Of a stretch of 39,660 bases of DNA, positions 7,539 through 15,983 are shown one piece after another; within the stretch, counting starts at the first letter, position 1; every line of letters begins with the position of its first letter. The stretch comes from an uncultured Bacteroidales bacterium (GTDB taxonomy: Bacteria; Bacteroidota; Bacteroidia; Bacteroidales; Paludibacteraceae), in assembly GCA_946404495.1 (NCBI GenBank), contig CAMJDT010000023.1, forward strand, positions 1 through 39,660. The letters run 5' to 3'. The translations under genes and the position numbers were made by a program. The notes under the pieces are model-generated. The model was not told where the DNA came from. It saw nothing but the letters and a program-made list of their open reading frames with translations, and ran no database searches.

Positions 7539-8729
7539 ATGTATACTGATTTTCAGAAACATCTGCAAGCTACGTTGCAGGAAATCAAGGACGCAGGTCT
7601 GTATAAAAACGAACGCGTGATCATCACTCCGCAGTCGTCGGGCATCAAGGTCGAGGGCGGTAAGGACGTGATCAATTTCTGTGCCAACAACTACCTCGGT
7701 CTGGCCGACAACAAGGAGCTGATCCAGGCCGCCAAGGATCGCATGGACACTCGCGGTTACGGTATGGCTTCGGTGCGCTTCATCTGCGGTACGCAAGATA
7801 CGCATAAGATGCTGGAGAAGGCGATCTCCGAGTTCTTCGGTACAGAGGATACGATCCTCTACGCAGCCTGCTTCGATGCCAACGGTGGACTGTTTGAGCC
7901 GCTGCTGACGGCAGAGGATGCCATCATCTCTGATGCATTGAACCACGCATCCATCATCGACGGCGTGCGTCTATGCAAAGCCGTGCGCTATCGTTACGCC
8001 AACGGCGACATGGAGGACCTGGAGAAGCAACTGCAGGCCGCACAGGCACAGCGTTTCCGCATCATCGCAACGGACGGCGTGTTCTCGATGGACGGTAATG
8101 TATGCCCGCTGGATAAGATATACGAGTTGGCACAGAAGTACAACGCCCTCGTTATGGTCGATGAGAGTCACTCCGCCGGCGTAGTAGGTAAGACCGGTCA
8201 CGGTGTAACCGAGCAGTATAACCTGCGCGGTAAGATCGAGATCCTGACCGGTACGCTCGGTAAGGCCTTTGGTGGCTCGGTAGGCGGATTCACGACGGGT
8301 AAGAAGGAGATCATCGACCTGCTTCGTCAGCGCAGCCGTCCGTATCTGTTCTCCAACTCGATCCCGCCGATGATCGCTGCGGCAGGTCTGAAGACCTTCG
8401 AGTTGCTGACCCGCGACAACACCCTGCAGGATCGTCTGCACGCCAATACCGACTATTTCGTAAGTAAGATGAAGGCCGCCGGCTTCGATATCAAACCCAC
8501 GCAATCGGCTATCTGCGCCGTGATGCTGTACGACGCACGTCTCAGTCAGGAGTTCGCTGCTGCACTGCAGGAGGAGGGTATCTATGTAACGGGCTTCTAC
8601 TATCCCGTAGTGCCGCAAGGGCAGGCTCGTATCCGCGTGCAACTCAGTGCTGCTCACACGCAGGAACAGCTCGACAAGGGCGTAGCTGCCTTCATCAAGG
8701 TGGGCAAAAAGCTGGGCGTACTCAAATGA
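7539..8729 (+). CDS. kbl: Glycine C-acetyltransferase (2-amino-3-ketobutyrate CoA ligase)
   Basis: The 396-residue protein belongs to the alpha-oxoamine synthase family of PLP enzymes. It has the N-terminal INFCANNYLGLADN, the cofactor-stacking and Asp region VDESHSAGVVG, and the Schiff-base lysine in GTLGKAFGG (Lys242, close to Lys244 of the E. coli enzyme). It cleaves 2-amino-3-oxobutyrate with CoA to glycine and acetyl-CoA. The tdh gene, which makes its unstable substrate, follows 56 bp downstream, so the two form the usual threonine-to-glycine pair. The family includes AONS, ALAS and SPT enzymes, but the tdh neighbour settles the assignment. Confidence 0.96.
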   Translation: MYTDFQKHLQATLQEIKDAGLYKNERVIITPQSSGIKVEGGKDVINFCANNYLGLADNKELIQAAKDRMDTRGYGMASVRFICGTQDTHKMLEKAISEFFGTEDTILYAACFDANGGLFEPLLTAEDAIISDALNHASIIDGVRLCKAVRYRYANGDMEDLEKQLQAAQAQRFRIIATDGVFSMDGNVCPLDKIYELAQKYNALVMVDESHSAGVVGKTGHGVTEQYNLRGKIEILTGTLGKAFGGSVGGFTTGKKEIIDLLRQRSRPYLFSNSIPPMIAAAGLKTFELLTRDNTLQDRLHANTDYFVSKMKAAGFDIKPTQSAICAVMLYDARLSQEFAAALQEEGIYVTGFYYPVVPQGQARIRVQLSAAHTQEQLDKGVAAFIKVGKKLGVLK

Positions 8730-8740
8730 TGGCACGATTT

Positions 8741-8775
8741 TTGTCAGTTGACAATTGATAGTTGATAATTGATAT
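8741..8775. repeat. 7-bp tandem repeats (TTGATAR) between kbl and tdh
   Basis: Five consecutive 7-mers read TTGTCAG, TTGACAA, TTGATAG, TTGATAA and TTGATAT. The same TTGATAA unit recurs after tdh and after the gene ending at 28805. Confidence 0.85.
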
Positions 8776-8785
8776 TTTTAGAGCA

Positions 8786-9811
8786 ATGAAAGCATTAGTT
8801 AAGAGATATGCGGAACCGGGAATCTGGATGGAAGAGGTTCCGATGCCCGAGGTAGGCGTCAATGACGTGCTCATTAAGGTCATCAAGGCCGCTATTTGCG
8901 GTACAGACCTGCATATGTATAAATGGGATGAGTGGTCGCAGAGTCACTGCCGTCCGCCTTATACGATGGGACATGAGTTTGTAGGCGTAGTAGCCGAAGT
9001 GGGCAAGGGCGTCCGCAATATCAAGGTGGGCGAACGTGTCACGGCCGAGGGCCACATTGTCTGCGGTCACTGCCGCAACTGCCGCCGAGGAATGGGGCAC
9101 GTGTGCGAGAACACCATCTCCGTCGGAATCATGGGTAAGGACGGTTGCTTTGCCGAGTACGTGACGATACCCGAGAGCAATGTGGTCAAACTGCGTCCCG
9201 AGATCCCCGATGACTTCGCAGCCATTATGGATCCGTTCGGCAACGCCACGCATACCGCTCTGGCCTTCCCGCTCTTGGGCGAAGACGTACTCATCACCGG
9301 TGCAGGCCTCATCGGAACGATGGCGGCCGGTATATGCCGCTTCGCCGGCGCCAAGAATATCGTGGTGACCGACATCAATCCGCTGCGTCTGGATATCGCC
9401 AAAAAGATGGGCGCTACGCTCTGCGTAGATGGCTCCAAGGGCGAGACCGTTGCCGGTGCGATGGAGAAATTGGGTATCCGCGGATTCGATGTAGGACTGG
9501 AGATGTCGGGTGCGCCCGCAGCGTTCAACGACATGATCGCACATATGTACAAGGGTGCCAATATCGCGCAACTGGGTATCCTGCCGTCCAATACGCAGGT
9601 CAACTGGAGCGATATCATCTTTAACGCCTTGACCATCAAGGGTATCACCGGTCGCCGCATGTGGGAGACCTGGTACCAGATGGAGCAGATGCTGCTGGGC
9701 GGACTGGATCTGAGTCCCGTGATCACCCACCGCTTCCACTTCGACGATTTCCAGAAAGGCTTCGACGTTATGGTCAGCGGACAGTGCGGAAAAGTGCTAC
9801 TCGAATGGTGA
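8786..9811 (+). CDS. tdh: L-threonine 3-dehydrogenase (zinc MDR family)
   Basis: With the ATG at 8786 the product is 341 residues, the same length as E. coli Tdh; the in-frame TTG at 8762 lies inside a repeat and is not used. It shows the catalytic zinc Cys in AAICGTDLHMYKWDEW, the GHEFVG motif, the structural zinc Cys4 lobe CGHCRNCRRGMGHVC, and the NAD-binding GAGLIGTMAAG. It oxidises threonine to 2-amino-3-oxobutyrate, which Kbl then cleaves. It is cotranscribed with kbl, and 31 bp of TTGATAA repeats separate it from the peptidase gene. Related MDR sorbitol/alcohol dehydrogenases are excluded mainly by the WDEW segment and the kbl neighbour. Confidence 0.96.
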   Translation: MKALVKRYAEPGIWMEEVPMPEVGVNDVLIKVIKAAICGTDLHMYKWDEWSQSHCRPPYTMGHEFVGVVAEVGKGVRNIKVGERVTAEGHIVCGHCRNCRRGMGHVCENTISVGIMGKDGCFAEYVTIPESNVVKLRPEIPDDFAAIMDPFGNATHTALAFPLLGEDVLITGAGLIGTMAAGICRFAGAKNIVVTDINPLRLDIAKKMGATLCVDGSKGETVAGAMEKLGIRGFDVGLEMSGAPAAFNDMIAHMYKGANIAQLGILPSNTQVNWSDIIFNALTIKGITGRRMWETWYQMEQMLLGGLDLSPVITHRFHFDDFQKGFDVMVSGQCGKVLLEW

Positions 9812-9819
9812 TTCGATAA

Positions 9820-9840
9820 TTGATAATTGATAATTGATAT
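9820..9840. repeat. 7-bp tandem repeats (TTGATAA) between tdh and the M16 peptidase
   Basis: Three copies of TTGATAA/T occupy most of the 31-bp gap. This is the same unit as between kbl and tdh. Confidence 0.85.
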
Positions 9841-9842
9841 TT

Positions 9843-12755
9843 ATGATGAAAATGAAAAAGATCTTTATTGCCTTGATGGCAGTTGTTGTTTCGACAGTTG
9901 CCTTCGCGCAGGATCGTACGGGTCTGCAGGAGTATAAACTCGCTAACGGCCTTACCGTCCTGCTGTGGGAAGACCACAATTTGGATGACGTAGAGGGCTA
10001 CGTGGCTGTACGTGCCGGTTCGATCGACGAACCCGCTGAGTGCACCGGTTTGGCTCACTACCTGGAGCATATGCTCTTCAAGGGTACGCAACGTATCGGT
10101 TCGATCGACTGGGAGAAAGAGAAACCTCACTACGAGGCTATCATCGCCCTCTACGACGAACTGGCTAAAACCACCGACAAGGTGCAGCGCGATACCCTCA
10201 TCGCCCGCATCAACCGCGAGAGTCTGGAGGCTGCCAAGTACTCCACCACGGAGGACTTCTTCAACCTGCTGGATGGCATGGGAGCTACCGACGTCAACGC
10301 CTTCACCAGCTACGACATGACGTGCTACCACAACCACTTTGCCGGTAATCGCATGCTGCAATGGTTGACGATCTTCTCGGATCGTCTCATCAACCCCGTC
10401 TTCCGTACCTTCCAAGCGGAGCTGGAGAACGTGTTTGAGGAGTACAATATGTACGAGGACAATGTTTCGACCCAACAGCAGAACAAGATGTACGGCACCC
10501 TCTATGCCGGGCACGCTTACGAGCGTAACGTCATTGGTCTGCCGGAGCACCTGAAGAGCCCGCAACTGTCGAAACTCATCGAGTTCTACAACACTTGGTA
10601 TGTGCCCAATAATATGGCCCTTATCATCGTAGGTGACTTCGACGCTGAGGCTACCAAGCCGATGATCGAGCAGACCTTCGGCCGCCTTGAGCCCAAGCCG
10701 CTGCCCGAGCGCACCAAGTATCCTAACTCGGAATTCAAGCCCGGTAAGTACAAATTCAACCTCGGTTACTATCCTCAGGTCGTTTGGGGCTACGAGGGCG
10801 TAAAAATGGGAGACCCCGACCAACTGACGCTGGATTTCGTATGCCGTCTGCTCTCGAACGGTACGGAGACCGGTCTATTGGACAAGATCTCGCTGGACGG
10901 TATCGTGACCTACGCTACCTGCTACAACGACTCGCGTCGTGACATGGGTCGTATCATGGTAGTAGCTATGCCGTACTACGATGTGAACCAACAGACCTAT
11001 GAGTCCAATGCCGCTACCGAAAAGATCGTCATGAAGGAGATCGATAAGATCAAGAACGGCGAAATAGAGGATTGGCTCATCGAGACCGTCAAGGCTGAGT
11101 ATGCGCAGAGCAATGCCATCAGCTTTGAGGACGGCGACAATAAGATGATGATGCTGGTCTATAGCTATGTCTATAACGAGCCTATCGACAATCTCTTCAC
11201 CGAGAATGCCCGCATCCAGGCCCTGACGAAGGAGGATATCCAGCGCGTAGCCAAGAAATATTTCAGCGCCGAGCATATCACGATCGCCTTTGAGGAAGGT
11301 GAGAAGAAGGTGAACAAACTCGACAAGCCGAAGATCAAACCCCTCGATATGCCTAAGGGCGTAGAGACCGAGTATGCCAAGGCCTTTAAGCAGATCCCCT
11401 GCGGCGAGGTGAAGCAGACCTATCTGGATTTAAGCGAGGTGAAGGTGAACGAAATCGCCGACAAGGTGAAACTGCACTATAGCGTCAACCCCGCTAACAA
11501 TATCTTCTCCATGACGCTGCGTTACGGCGTAGGTACGAAGAAGAAACCGATGCTGGAGTACGTGGCAGATATGATGAACGTAGCCGGTATCATGCCGAGT
11601 ACGGAACCTCAGGCCTTCCGTCGTCAGCTGGCTGAGCTGGGCGGTCGCGTAAGCTACGGCGTGAGCGACAGTTACTTCACCGTGTCTATCATGGGTGATG
11701 AGGCTCACCTGGCACAGATCTGTCAGTTGGTACAGAAGCAGATGCTCTTCCCCAAGTTTGACCACCGTCAGTTTGAGGCTATGCAGGGTGGTGAGCTCAG
11801 CTCCCGCTTCCGTATGTCCCGCATGGACAACCTGCAGGCAAGCGCACTGCGTGAGTACGTGCTCTACGGAGACAAGAGTGCTTATATCGACGTGGTTCCC
11901 TTCATGGATATCTACCATATGGATGAGCTGAAGCTCAAGGTGGAGTTTGACGACGCTACCAAGTATGCCCTCGATATCTACTACTGCGGTCAGAAGCCGA
12001 TGAACGAGGTGAGCACGATCCTGAACGGCAACCTGCCGCTCAAGGAGGGTATGATCGCATCGACCTCGCCCGAGTTCCGCGACAGAAAGGCGTACGACAA
12101 GACGCAGATCTATTTCCTGCCCAACTCCAACGTACAGCAGGCTACCCTCTACTTCTACTTCGAGGGCGTTCCCTTCGAACTGAATCAGTCCGTTGTGATG
12201 TCGGCCTTCAACCAGTATCTGTCGGGTGGTTTCACCGGTCTGATCTTGGATGAGATCCGTACGAAGCGTTCGATGGCCTATACAGCAAGCGGTTACATGA
12301 GTCAGGGTGCACTGCCCGGTCGCAACAATGCCTTCATGGGTTATATCGGTACGCAGAGCGATAAGGTAGCGGATGCTATCGAGACCTTCATGGGTCTGCT
12401 GGATACGATGCCGCAACACCCCGAGCGCATCGAGACCATCAAGACGATTCTGCTCCAAGAGGCTCAGATCGCCAAACCCGACTTCCGCGGCAAGGCTGCT
12501 ACCTACGACTACTGGCAACTGATGGGTTATACTGACGATCCCGCACGCACCGAGGTGCCTGAGATCAAAAACCTCACTTGGGATCAGCTCTATAACTTCT
12601 ATCTGACCTACGTCAAGGATAAACCGATGACCATCATTATGATGGGTGATCCCAAGAAGATCGATATGAAGCGCCTGGAGGCTAAGTTCGGCAAGAAGAA
12701 CATCATCAAGGTCGGCAAGACCAAACTGTTTGCTCCGCTGGATCTGGACTTCTAA
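9843..12755 (+). CDS. M16 family zinc metallopeptidase, two-half (pitrilysin/PqqL-like), exported
   Basis: The product is about 970 residues. A signal peptide (KKIFIALMAVVVSTVAFA) is followed by an active M16 half with the inverted zinc motif HYLEH (His72, Glu75, His76) and a downstream glutamate cluster ENVFEEYNMYED near 195-203 that supplies the third ligand. A second, catalytically silent half lies from roughly residue 520 to the end. The spacing between HYLEH and the third ligand is lengthened by a charged helical insert (about residues 90-135). The protein should degrade peptides in the periplasm or at the envelope. Of several near-adjacent ATGs (9843, 9846, 9852) the first is listed. 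The stop is four bases before the era start, so era is cotranscribed. Confidence 0.93.
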   Translation: MMKMKKIFIALMAVVVSTVAFAQDRTGLQEYKLANGLTVLLWEDHNLDDVEGYVAVRAGSIDEPAECTGLAHYLEHMLFKGTQRIGSIDWEKEKPHYEAIIALYDELAKTTDKVQRDTLIARINRESLEAAKYSTTEDFFNLLDGMGATDVNAFTSYDMTCYHNHFAGNRMLQWLTIFSDRLINPVFRTFQAELENVFEEYNMYEDNVSTQQQNKMYGTLYAGHAYERNVIGLPEHLKSPQLSKLIEFYNTWYVPNNMALIIVGDFDAEATKPMIEQTFGRLEPKPLPERTKYPNSEFKPGKYKFNLGYYPQVVWGYEGVKMGDPDQLTLDFVCRLLSNGTETGLLDKISLDGIVTYATCYNDSRRDMGRIMVVAMPYYDVNQQTYESNAATEKIVMKEIDKIKNGEIEDWLIETVKAEYAQSNAISFEDGDNKMMMLVYSYVYNEPIDNLFTENARIQALTKEDIQRVAKKYFSAEHITIAFEEGEKKVNKLDKPKIKPLDMPKGVETEYAKAFKQIPCGEVKQTYLDLSEVKVNEIADKVKLHYSVNPANNIFSMTLRYGVGTKKKPMLEYVADMMNVAGIMPSTEPQAFRRQLAELGGRVSYGVSDSYFTVSIMGDEAHLAQICQLVQKQMLFPKFDHRQFEAMQGGELSSRFRMSRMDNLQASALREYVLYGDKSAYIDVVPFMDIYHMDELKLKVEFDDATKYALDIYYCGQKPMNEVSTILNGNLPLKEGMIASTSPEFRDRKAYDKTQIYFLPNSNVQQATLYFYFEGVPFELNQSVVMSAFNQYLSGGFTGLILDEIRTKRSMAYTASGYMSQGALPGRNNAFMGYIGTQSDKVADAIETFMGLLDTMPQHPERIETIKTILLQEAQIAKPDFRGKAATYDYWQLMGYTDDPARTEVPEIKNLTWDQLYNFYLTYVKDKPMTIIMMGDPKKIDMKRLEAKFGKKNIIKVGKTKLFAPLDLDF

Positions 12756-12759
12756 GACG

Positions 12760-13671
12760 ATGCATAAATCCGGATTTGTCAATATCGTAGGCAATCCCAA
12801 TGTGGGCAAATCCACATTGATGAACGCACTGGTGGGTGAGCGCCTCTCGATTATCACATCGAAGGCGCAAACCACCCGCCATCGTATACTCGGAATCGTC
12901 AACGGAGACGACTTCCAGATGGTCTATTCCGATACGCCGGGCGTCCTGAAGCCTAACTACAAACTGCAGGAGCAGATGCTGGAGTTCTCGCGTTCGGCAC
13001 TCGTCGATGCGGATGTGCTGCTCTATGTAACCGACGTGCAGGACTCGGCCGATAAGAATGCCGACTTCCTGGATAAGGTGAAGCGTATCGCCGCCGCGTC
13101 GGCGGAGGGTGAGGGCAAGGGACCCAAGGTCTTCCTCATCATCAATAAGATCGACCTCACCACCCAAGATACGCTGGAGCGACTCGTCGAATTCTGGCAC
13201 AAACAACTGCCCGAGGCAGAGATACGCCCCGTGTCGGCCAAAGAGCAATTCGGCGTGGAGCAACTCTTCCAGGACATCAAGAACGCCCTGCCGGAAGGCG
13301 AACCCTTCTTCGACAAGGATCAACTCACCGACCGCCCCGCGCGCTTCTTTGTGGACGAGATCATCCGCGAGAAGATCCTGCTCAACTACGATAAGGAGAT
13401 TCCTTACAGCGTAGAGGTAGAGGTGGAGTCGTTCCAGGAGGAGGACAACCTGATCCGTATCTCAGCGGTCATCTACTGCGAACGCGACAGCCAGAAGGGT
13501 ATCATCATCGGCCGTGCCGGTTCGGCGCTCAAGCGCGTCGGCACACAGGCTCGCAAGGATATAGAGGCATTCTTCCAGAAGCCCGTCTTTCTGCAGCTCT
13601 TCGTCAAGGTGGACCGCGACTGGCGTTCCAACCGTTCACGCCTCCGTCACTACGGCTACGATTTAAGTTGA
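12760..13671 (+). CDS. era: GTPase Era
   Basis: The 303-residue protein has the Era GTPase domain: G1 GNPNVGKST at residues 11-19, G3 DTPG at 58-61, G4 NKID at 129-132, and G5 in PVSAKEQ. A C-terminal KH RNA-binding domain carries GIIIGRAGSALKRVG. Era binds the 3' end of 16S rRNA and helps 30S maturation at the inner face of the membrane. The ATG at 12760 is preferred over the in-frame upstream start at 12730, which lies inside the peptidase gene. A hairpin at 13680-13707 follows the stop. The convergent cobalamin riboswitch transcript runs toward the era 3' end. Confidence 0.97.
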   Translation: MHKSGFVNIVGNPNVGKSTLMNALVGERLSIITSKAQTTRHRILGIVNGDDFQMVYSDTPGVLKPNYKLQEQMLEFSRSALVDADVLLYVTDVQDSADKNADFLDKVKRIAAASAEGEGKGPKVFLIINKIDLTTQDTLERLVEFWHKQLPEAEIRPVSAKEQFGVEQLFQDIKNALPEGEPFFDKDQLTDRPARFFVDEIIREKILLNYDKEIPYSVEVEVESFQEEDNLIRISAVIYCERDSQKGIIIGRAGSALKRVGTQARKDIEAFFQKPVFLQLFVKVDRDWRSNRSRLRHYGYDLS

Positions 13672-13679
13672 TAACTAAA

Positions 13680-13707
13680 CACACCCTCGCCTCACGGCGG
13701 GGGTGTG
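13680..13707. terminator. Strong hairpin after era, possibly bidirectional
   Basis: An 11-bp stem (13681-13691 with 13696-13706, one T-G pair, extendable by one pair) closes a TCAC loop. No clear T-run follows on the plus strand, so Rho-independent termination is uncertain. It could also end the leftward riboswitch RNA. Confidence 0.6.
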
Positions 13708-13784
13708 CACAACAACTTAAATCTGATTTCAGGCAGAGGTTAATAATAACCCAACCTTTGGATATCTTATACTAAATAATAAGA

Positions 13785-13807
13785 TCGCTATGTCCTGTTC
13801 ATAGCGA
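13785..13807 (-). promoter_or_regulatory. Candidate expression-platform hairpin of the cobalamin riboswitch
   Basis: On the minus strand TCGCTATG and CATAGCGA form a perfect 8-bp stem with a 7-base loop, followed by the U-rich TCTTATTATTTA. The sequence CATAGCG also occurs just 3' of the B12 box (13887-13893), so the 5' arm CGCTATG could pair with either copy. That would be a two-state switch. This is an inference from complementarity, not a proven structure. Confidence 0.5.
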
Positions 13808-13884
13808 CCTACTTTTCTATACGTCCGTTCACGACAAATACTGCCGTCGTTTGGATGTTCAGGCTCTGCTTCCGAGAGCGGTAG

Positions 13885-14115
13885 AACGCTATGTGCCAAC
13901 GGCAGGTATTCTGACTTGCTCCCTTTTTACCGCCTTCCCACCTCTCGGCAGTGACGTCTTGGTAAAAACTTTTTCCGATAACCGTTAATCGATGACGATA
14001 ACCTATCACCTATAACCTATAACCGTTACCACGGAGCTTACAGCAGCGGGCCTGTTCAGGATTCTCACCTGATTCCCTTTTAATCTCTGCCCTCACCAGG
14101 GCTGAAAACCGTTTG
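13885..14115 (-). ncRNA. Cobalamin (B12) riboswitch without an adjacent regulated gene
   Basis: The minus strand carries the cobalamin aptamer core. The first conserved half reads AAAAGGGAATCAGGTGAGAA, then TCCTGAACAGGCCCGC and CTGTAAGCTC. Next come a variable arm, CACTGCCGAGAGG with GGGAAGGCGG, and the B12 box AGTCAGAATACCTGCC at 13901-13916. A promoter at 14122-14153 places the RNA start near 14115, just before the aptamer. Normally such an element controls btuB-like transport or B12-dependent metabolism genes downstream. Here the transcript runs into about 200 bases without a credible gene and then meets the 3' end of era on the other strand. It is therefore either a stand-alone B12-responsive RNA or a relic of a lost gene. 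The short minus-strand ORF across this region is not coding. Confidence 0.93.
13998..14025. repeat. 7-bp tandem repeat inside a variable arm of the riboswitch
   Basis: Four plus-strand 7-mers read ATAACCT, ATCACCT, ATAACCT and ATAACCG. They lie between the two conserved halves of the aptamer, so copy number could change without touching the B12-binding core. Confidence 0.85.
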
Positions 14116-14121
14116 CGGGTG

Positions 14122-14153
14122 CAAAAGTACTGCTTTTTTTTGATATATGCAAA
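14122..14153 (-). promoter_or_regulatory. Promoter of the cobalamin riboswitch RNA
   Basis: On the minus strand TTTG (14150-14153) is followed after 20 bases by TACTTTTG (14122-14129). It closely resembles the other promoters in the window, so the riboswitch unit is probably transcribed. Confidence 0.85.
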
Positions 14154-14190
14154 TATTTTTGCAAAAAAAACACCGCGAGGGTGATTTTTC

Positions 14191-15939
14191 TTAATTTTTC
14201 ACCTTCCTCCTGCACACGTCGCAGTGTCCGCAGACGGGTGCTTCGTCTTCGCCGAAATAGTGCAGCAGCAACTGTTCGCGGCAGAAGCGCGTGTTCTCGG
14301 CGTACTCCACCATCGCCGTGAGGCGTTCGGCGTAGCGCTGCTGGCGCACCTCATATACGCTTCTCGGTAGCCATATGTCGGCCTGCCTTTCCTGCGTATA
14401 ACCGAAGAGGCACGCTCTCGTCCGCGGCAGATAGGTCACGATATGCCGTGCCGCGAGCTCCGCCAATAGACGATGCTGCTCCTCATCGGGGTCGAAGCGC
14501 AGGTACTGCAGGTCAGTGAAGATACCCGTATACTGTCGCATCAGCATCTGCAGCAGCGCGTTCTGCTGCTCACTCAGTGCATAGGCGCTGAGGCCCTCGC
14601 GGCTGACGTTGAGCTTGACGCGCGCCTCCGTCTCCTGTTCGTCCTCAAAGCGGATATAGCCGGCCTGCGACAGCAGATGCAGGGCAGAGTAGGTGGTCAG
14701 CATCGGCAGTTTCATAACGCGGCAGAGATCCTCCATATGCAGTGCAAACGAGTGCCCCAGACCGCTGCCGGCGCCTACGCCGAAATAGTCCGACGCCGCG
14801 TGATAGACCTTCTCCACAAACTCGCGCGGCGGGTAGTTGTCTGTGACGCGTTTCTTGGCCTTCGTCTTATCCTCTGGCGCAAAGAGCAGCACGGCATAGG
14901 CGGTCTCGCCGTCCCTTCCGGCACGACCCGCTTCCTGAAAATAGGCCTCCGGCGAATCGGGTAGGTCGTAGTGAATCACGAGCCGTACATCGGCTTTGTC
15001 AATACCGAGGCCAAAGGCGTTGGTGCAGACCATTACGCGTGCCGACGAATCGCCCGAAGTAGGTGTCCAGGTCTTCCAGGCCTGCTGACGCAAGGCGCGC
15101 TGGTCGTGACTGAGGCCGGCGTGATAGCAGAGCGTTCCGAGCCGTTCGGCCAACTCCTCCGTGCGCTTGCGGTTGCGTACATACACGATCGCCGAACCCG
15201 CTACGCGCGAGAGGATATGCTGCAGTTGCTCCAACTTTTCCTGGCCGTCGCGACACGTGCGAACCACATAGTTGAGATTGTCCCTATGAAACGACTGCCG
15301 GAAGATATGCCAGTTGTCCAGTGCCTCTTCGCGCGCTCGACCGCTGAGTTCTTCGGTCGCACTCAGCCTTAGGCATATATCCTCCGCTACCGACGGCGTA
15401 GCCGTAGCCGTCAGCGCTAACACGGGAATACGCTTGGTCTCACCGTCGGCATCCTTGTGCTCGCGGATAGCGGATATATTGAGGTAGGAGGGCCGGAAAT
15501 CGTACCCCCACTCGGAGATACAGTGCGCCTCGTCCACCGCGATGAGGGTCACCGGCAGGCGGCTGAGGCGGATGCGAAACAGCTCGCTCTCGAGTCGTTC
15601 GGGCGAGACATAGAGAAAACGATAGGGACCGTACTGGCAGTTGTCCAGTGCGGTCTCTATCTGATCGTGCGTCATGCCGGAATAGATGGCTGCGGCGCGT
15701 ATGTCGCGTCGGCGGAGGTTCTCCACCTGATCTTTCATCAGCGCGATGAGCGGTGTCACCACGAGGCATAGTCCCTCTTGAATCAGCGTCGGGATCTGAA
15801 AGCAGAGACTCTTGCCGCCCCCCGTCGGCATCAGCGCGAGCGTGTCGCGACCGCGCATTACACGGTCTATCACCTCCGCCTGTATGCCGCGGAAGGCATC
15901 GTAACCGTAATATGTGCGCAACGCCTCGAGGGGAGTCAT
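14191..15939 (-). CDS. recQ: RecQ-family ATP-dependent DNA helicase (no HRDC domain)
   Basis: The 582-residue helicase has the RecQ Q-region FRGIQAEVI, Walker A MPTGGGKS (residues 37-44), Walker B DEAH (136-139), and motif VI QEAGRAGRDG. The C-terminal RecQ-Ct region ends in a zinc-binding-like cluster (CREQLLLHYFGEDEAPVCGH, then CDVC). An HRDC domain is absent, so it is a short RecQ form. It unwinds DNA 3' to 5' in recombination and replication repair. It lies 40 bp downstream of gltX in the same direction, with no promoter in the gap, so gltX-recQ is probably one transcript. An 8-bp repeat array fills the gap. Bacteroidota often have several RecQ paralogues, so the symbol refers to the family. 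Confidence 0.92.
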   Translation of the reverse strand: MTPLEALRTYYGYDAFRGIQAEVIDRVMRGRDTLALMPTGGGKSLCFQIPTLIQEGLCLVVTPLIALMKDQVENLRRRDIRAAAIYSGMTHDQIETALDNCQYGPYRFLYVSPERLESELFRIRLSRLPVTLIAVDEAHCISEWGYDFRPSYLNISAIREHKDADGETKRIPVLALTATATPSVAEDICLRLSATEELSGRAREEALDNWHIFRQSFHRDNLNYVVRTCRDGQEKLEQLQHILSRVAGSAIVYVRNRKRTEELAERLGTLCYHAGLSHDQRALRQQAWKTWTPTSGDSSARVMVCTNAFGLGIDKADVRLVIHYDLPDSPEAYFQEAGRAGRDGETAYAVLLFAPEDKTKAKKRVTDNYPPREFVEKVYHAASDYFGVGAGSGLGHSFALHMEDLCRVMKLPMLTTYSALHLLSQAGYIRFEDEQETEARVKLNVSREGLSAYALSEQQNALLQMLMRQYTGIFTDLQYLRFDPDEEQHRLLAELAARHIVTYLPRTRACLFGYTQERQADIWLPRSVYEVRQQRYAERLTAMVEYAENTRFCREQLLLHYFGEDEAPVCGHCDVCRRKVKN

Positions 15940-15945
15940 AGTTTC

Positions 15946-15983
15946 TACTAGTGAACTAGTGGACTATTGTTCTATTGTACTAG
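15946..15983. repeat. 8-bp tandem repeats in the gltX-recQ gap
   Basis: Plus-strand units TACTAGTG, AACTAGTG, GACTATTG and TTCTATTG follow each other at 15946-15977, and a partial fifth unit (TACTAG) contains the gltX stop codon. Confidence 0.75.

Noticed and set aside
11430..12902. 490-codon minus-strand frame opposite the M16 peptidase and era
   Set aside because: Antisense shadow of genes with strong family motifs on the plus strand.
13809..14009. 66-codon minus-strand frame after recQ
   Set aside because: It lies within the cobalamin riboswitch and crosses its conserved B12 box, so the sequence is constrained as RNA.
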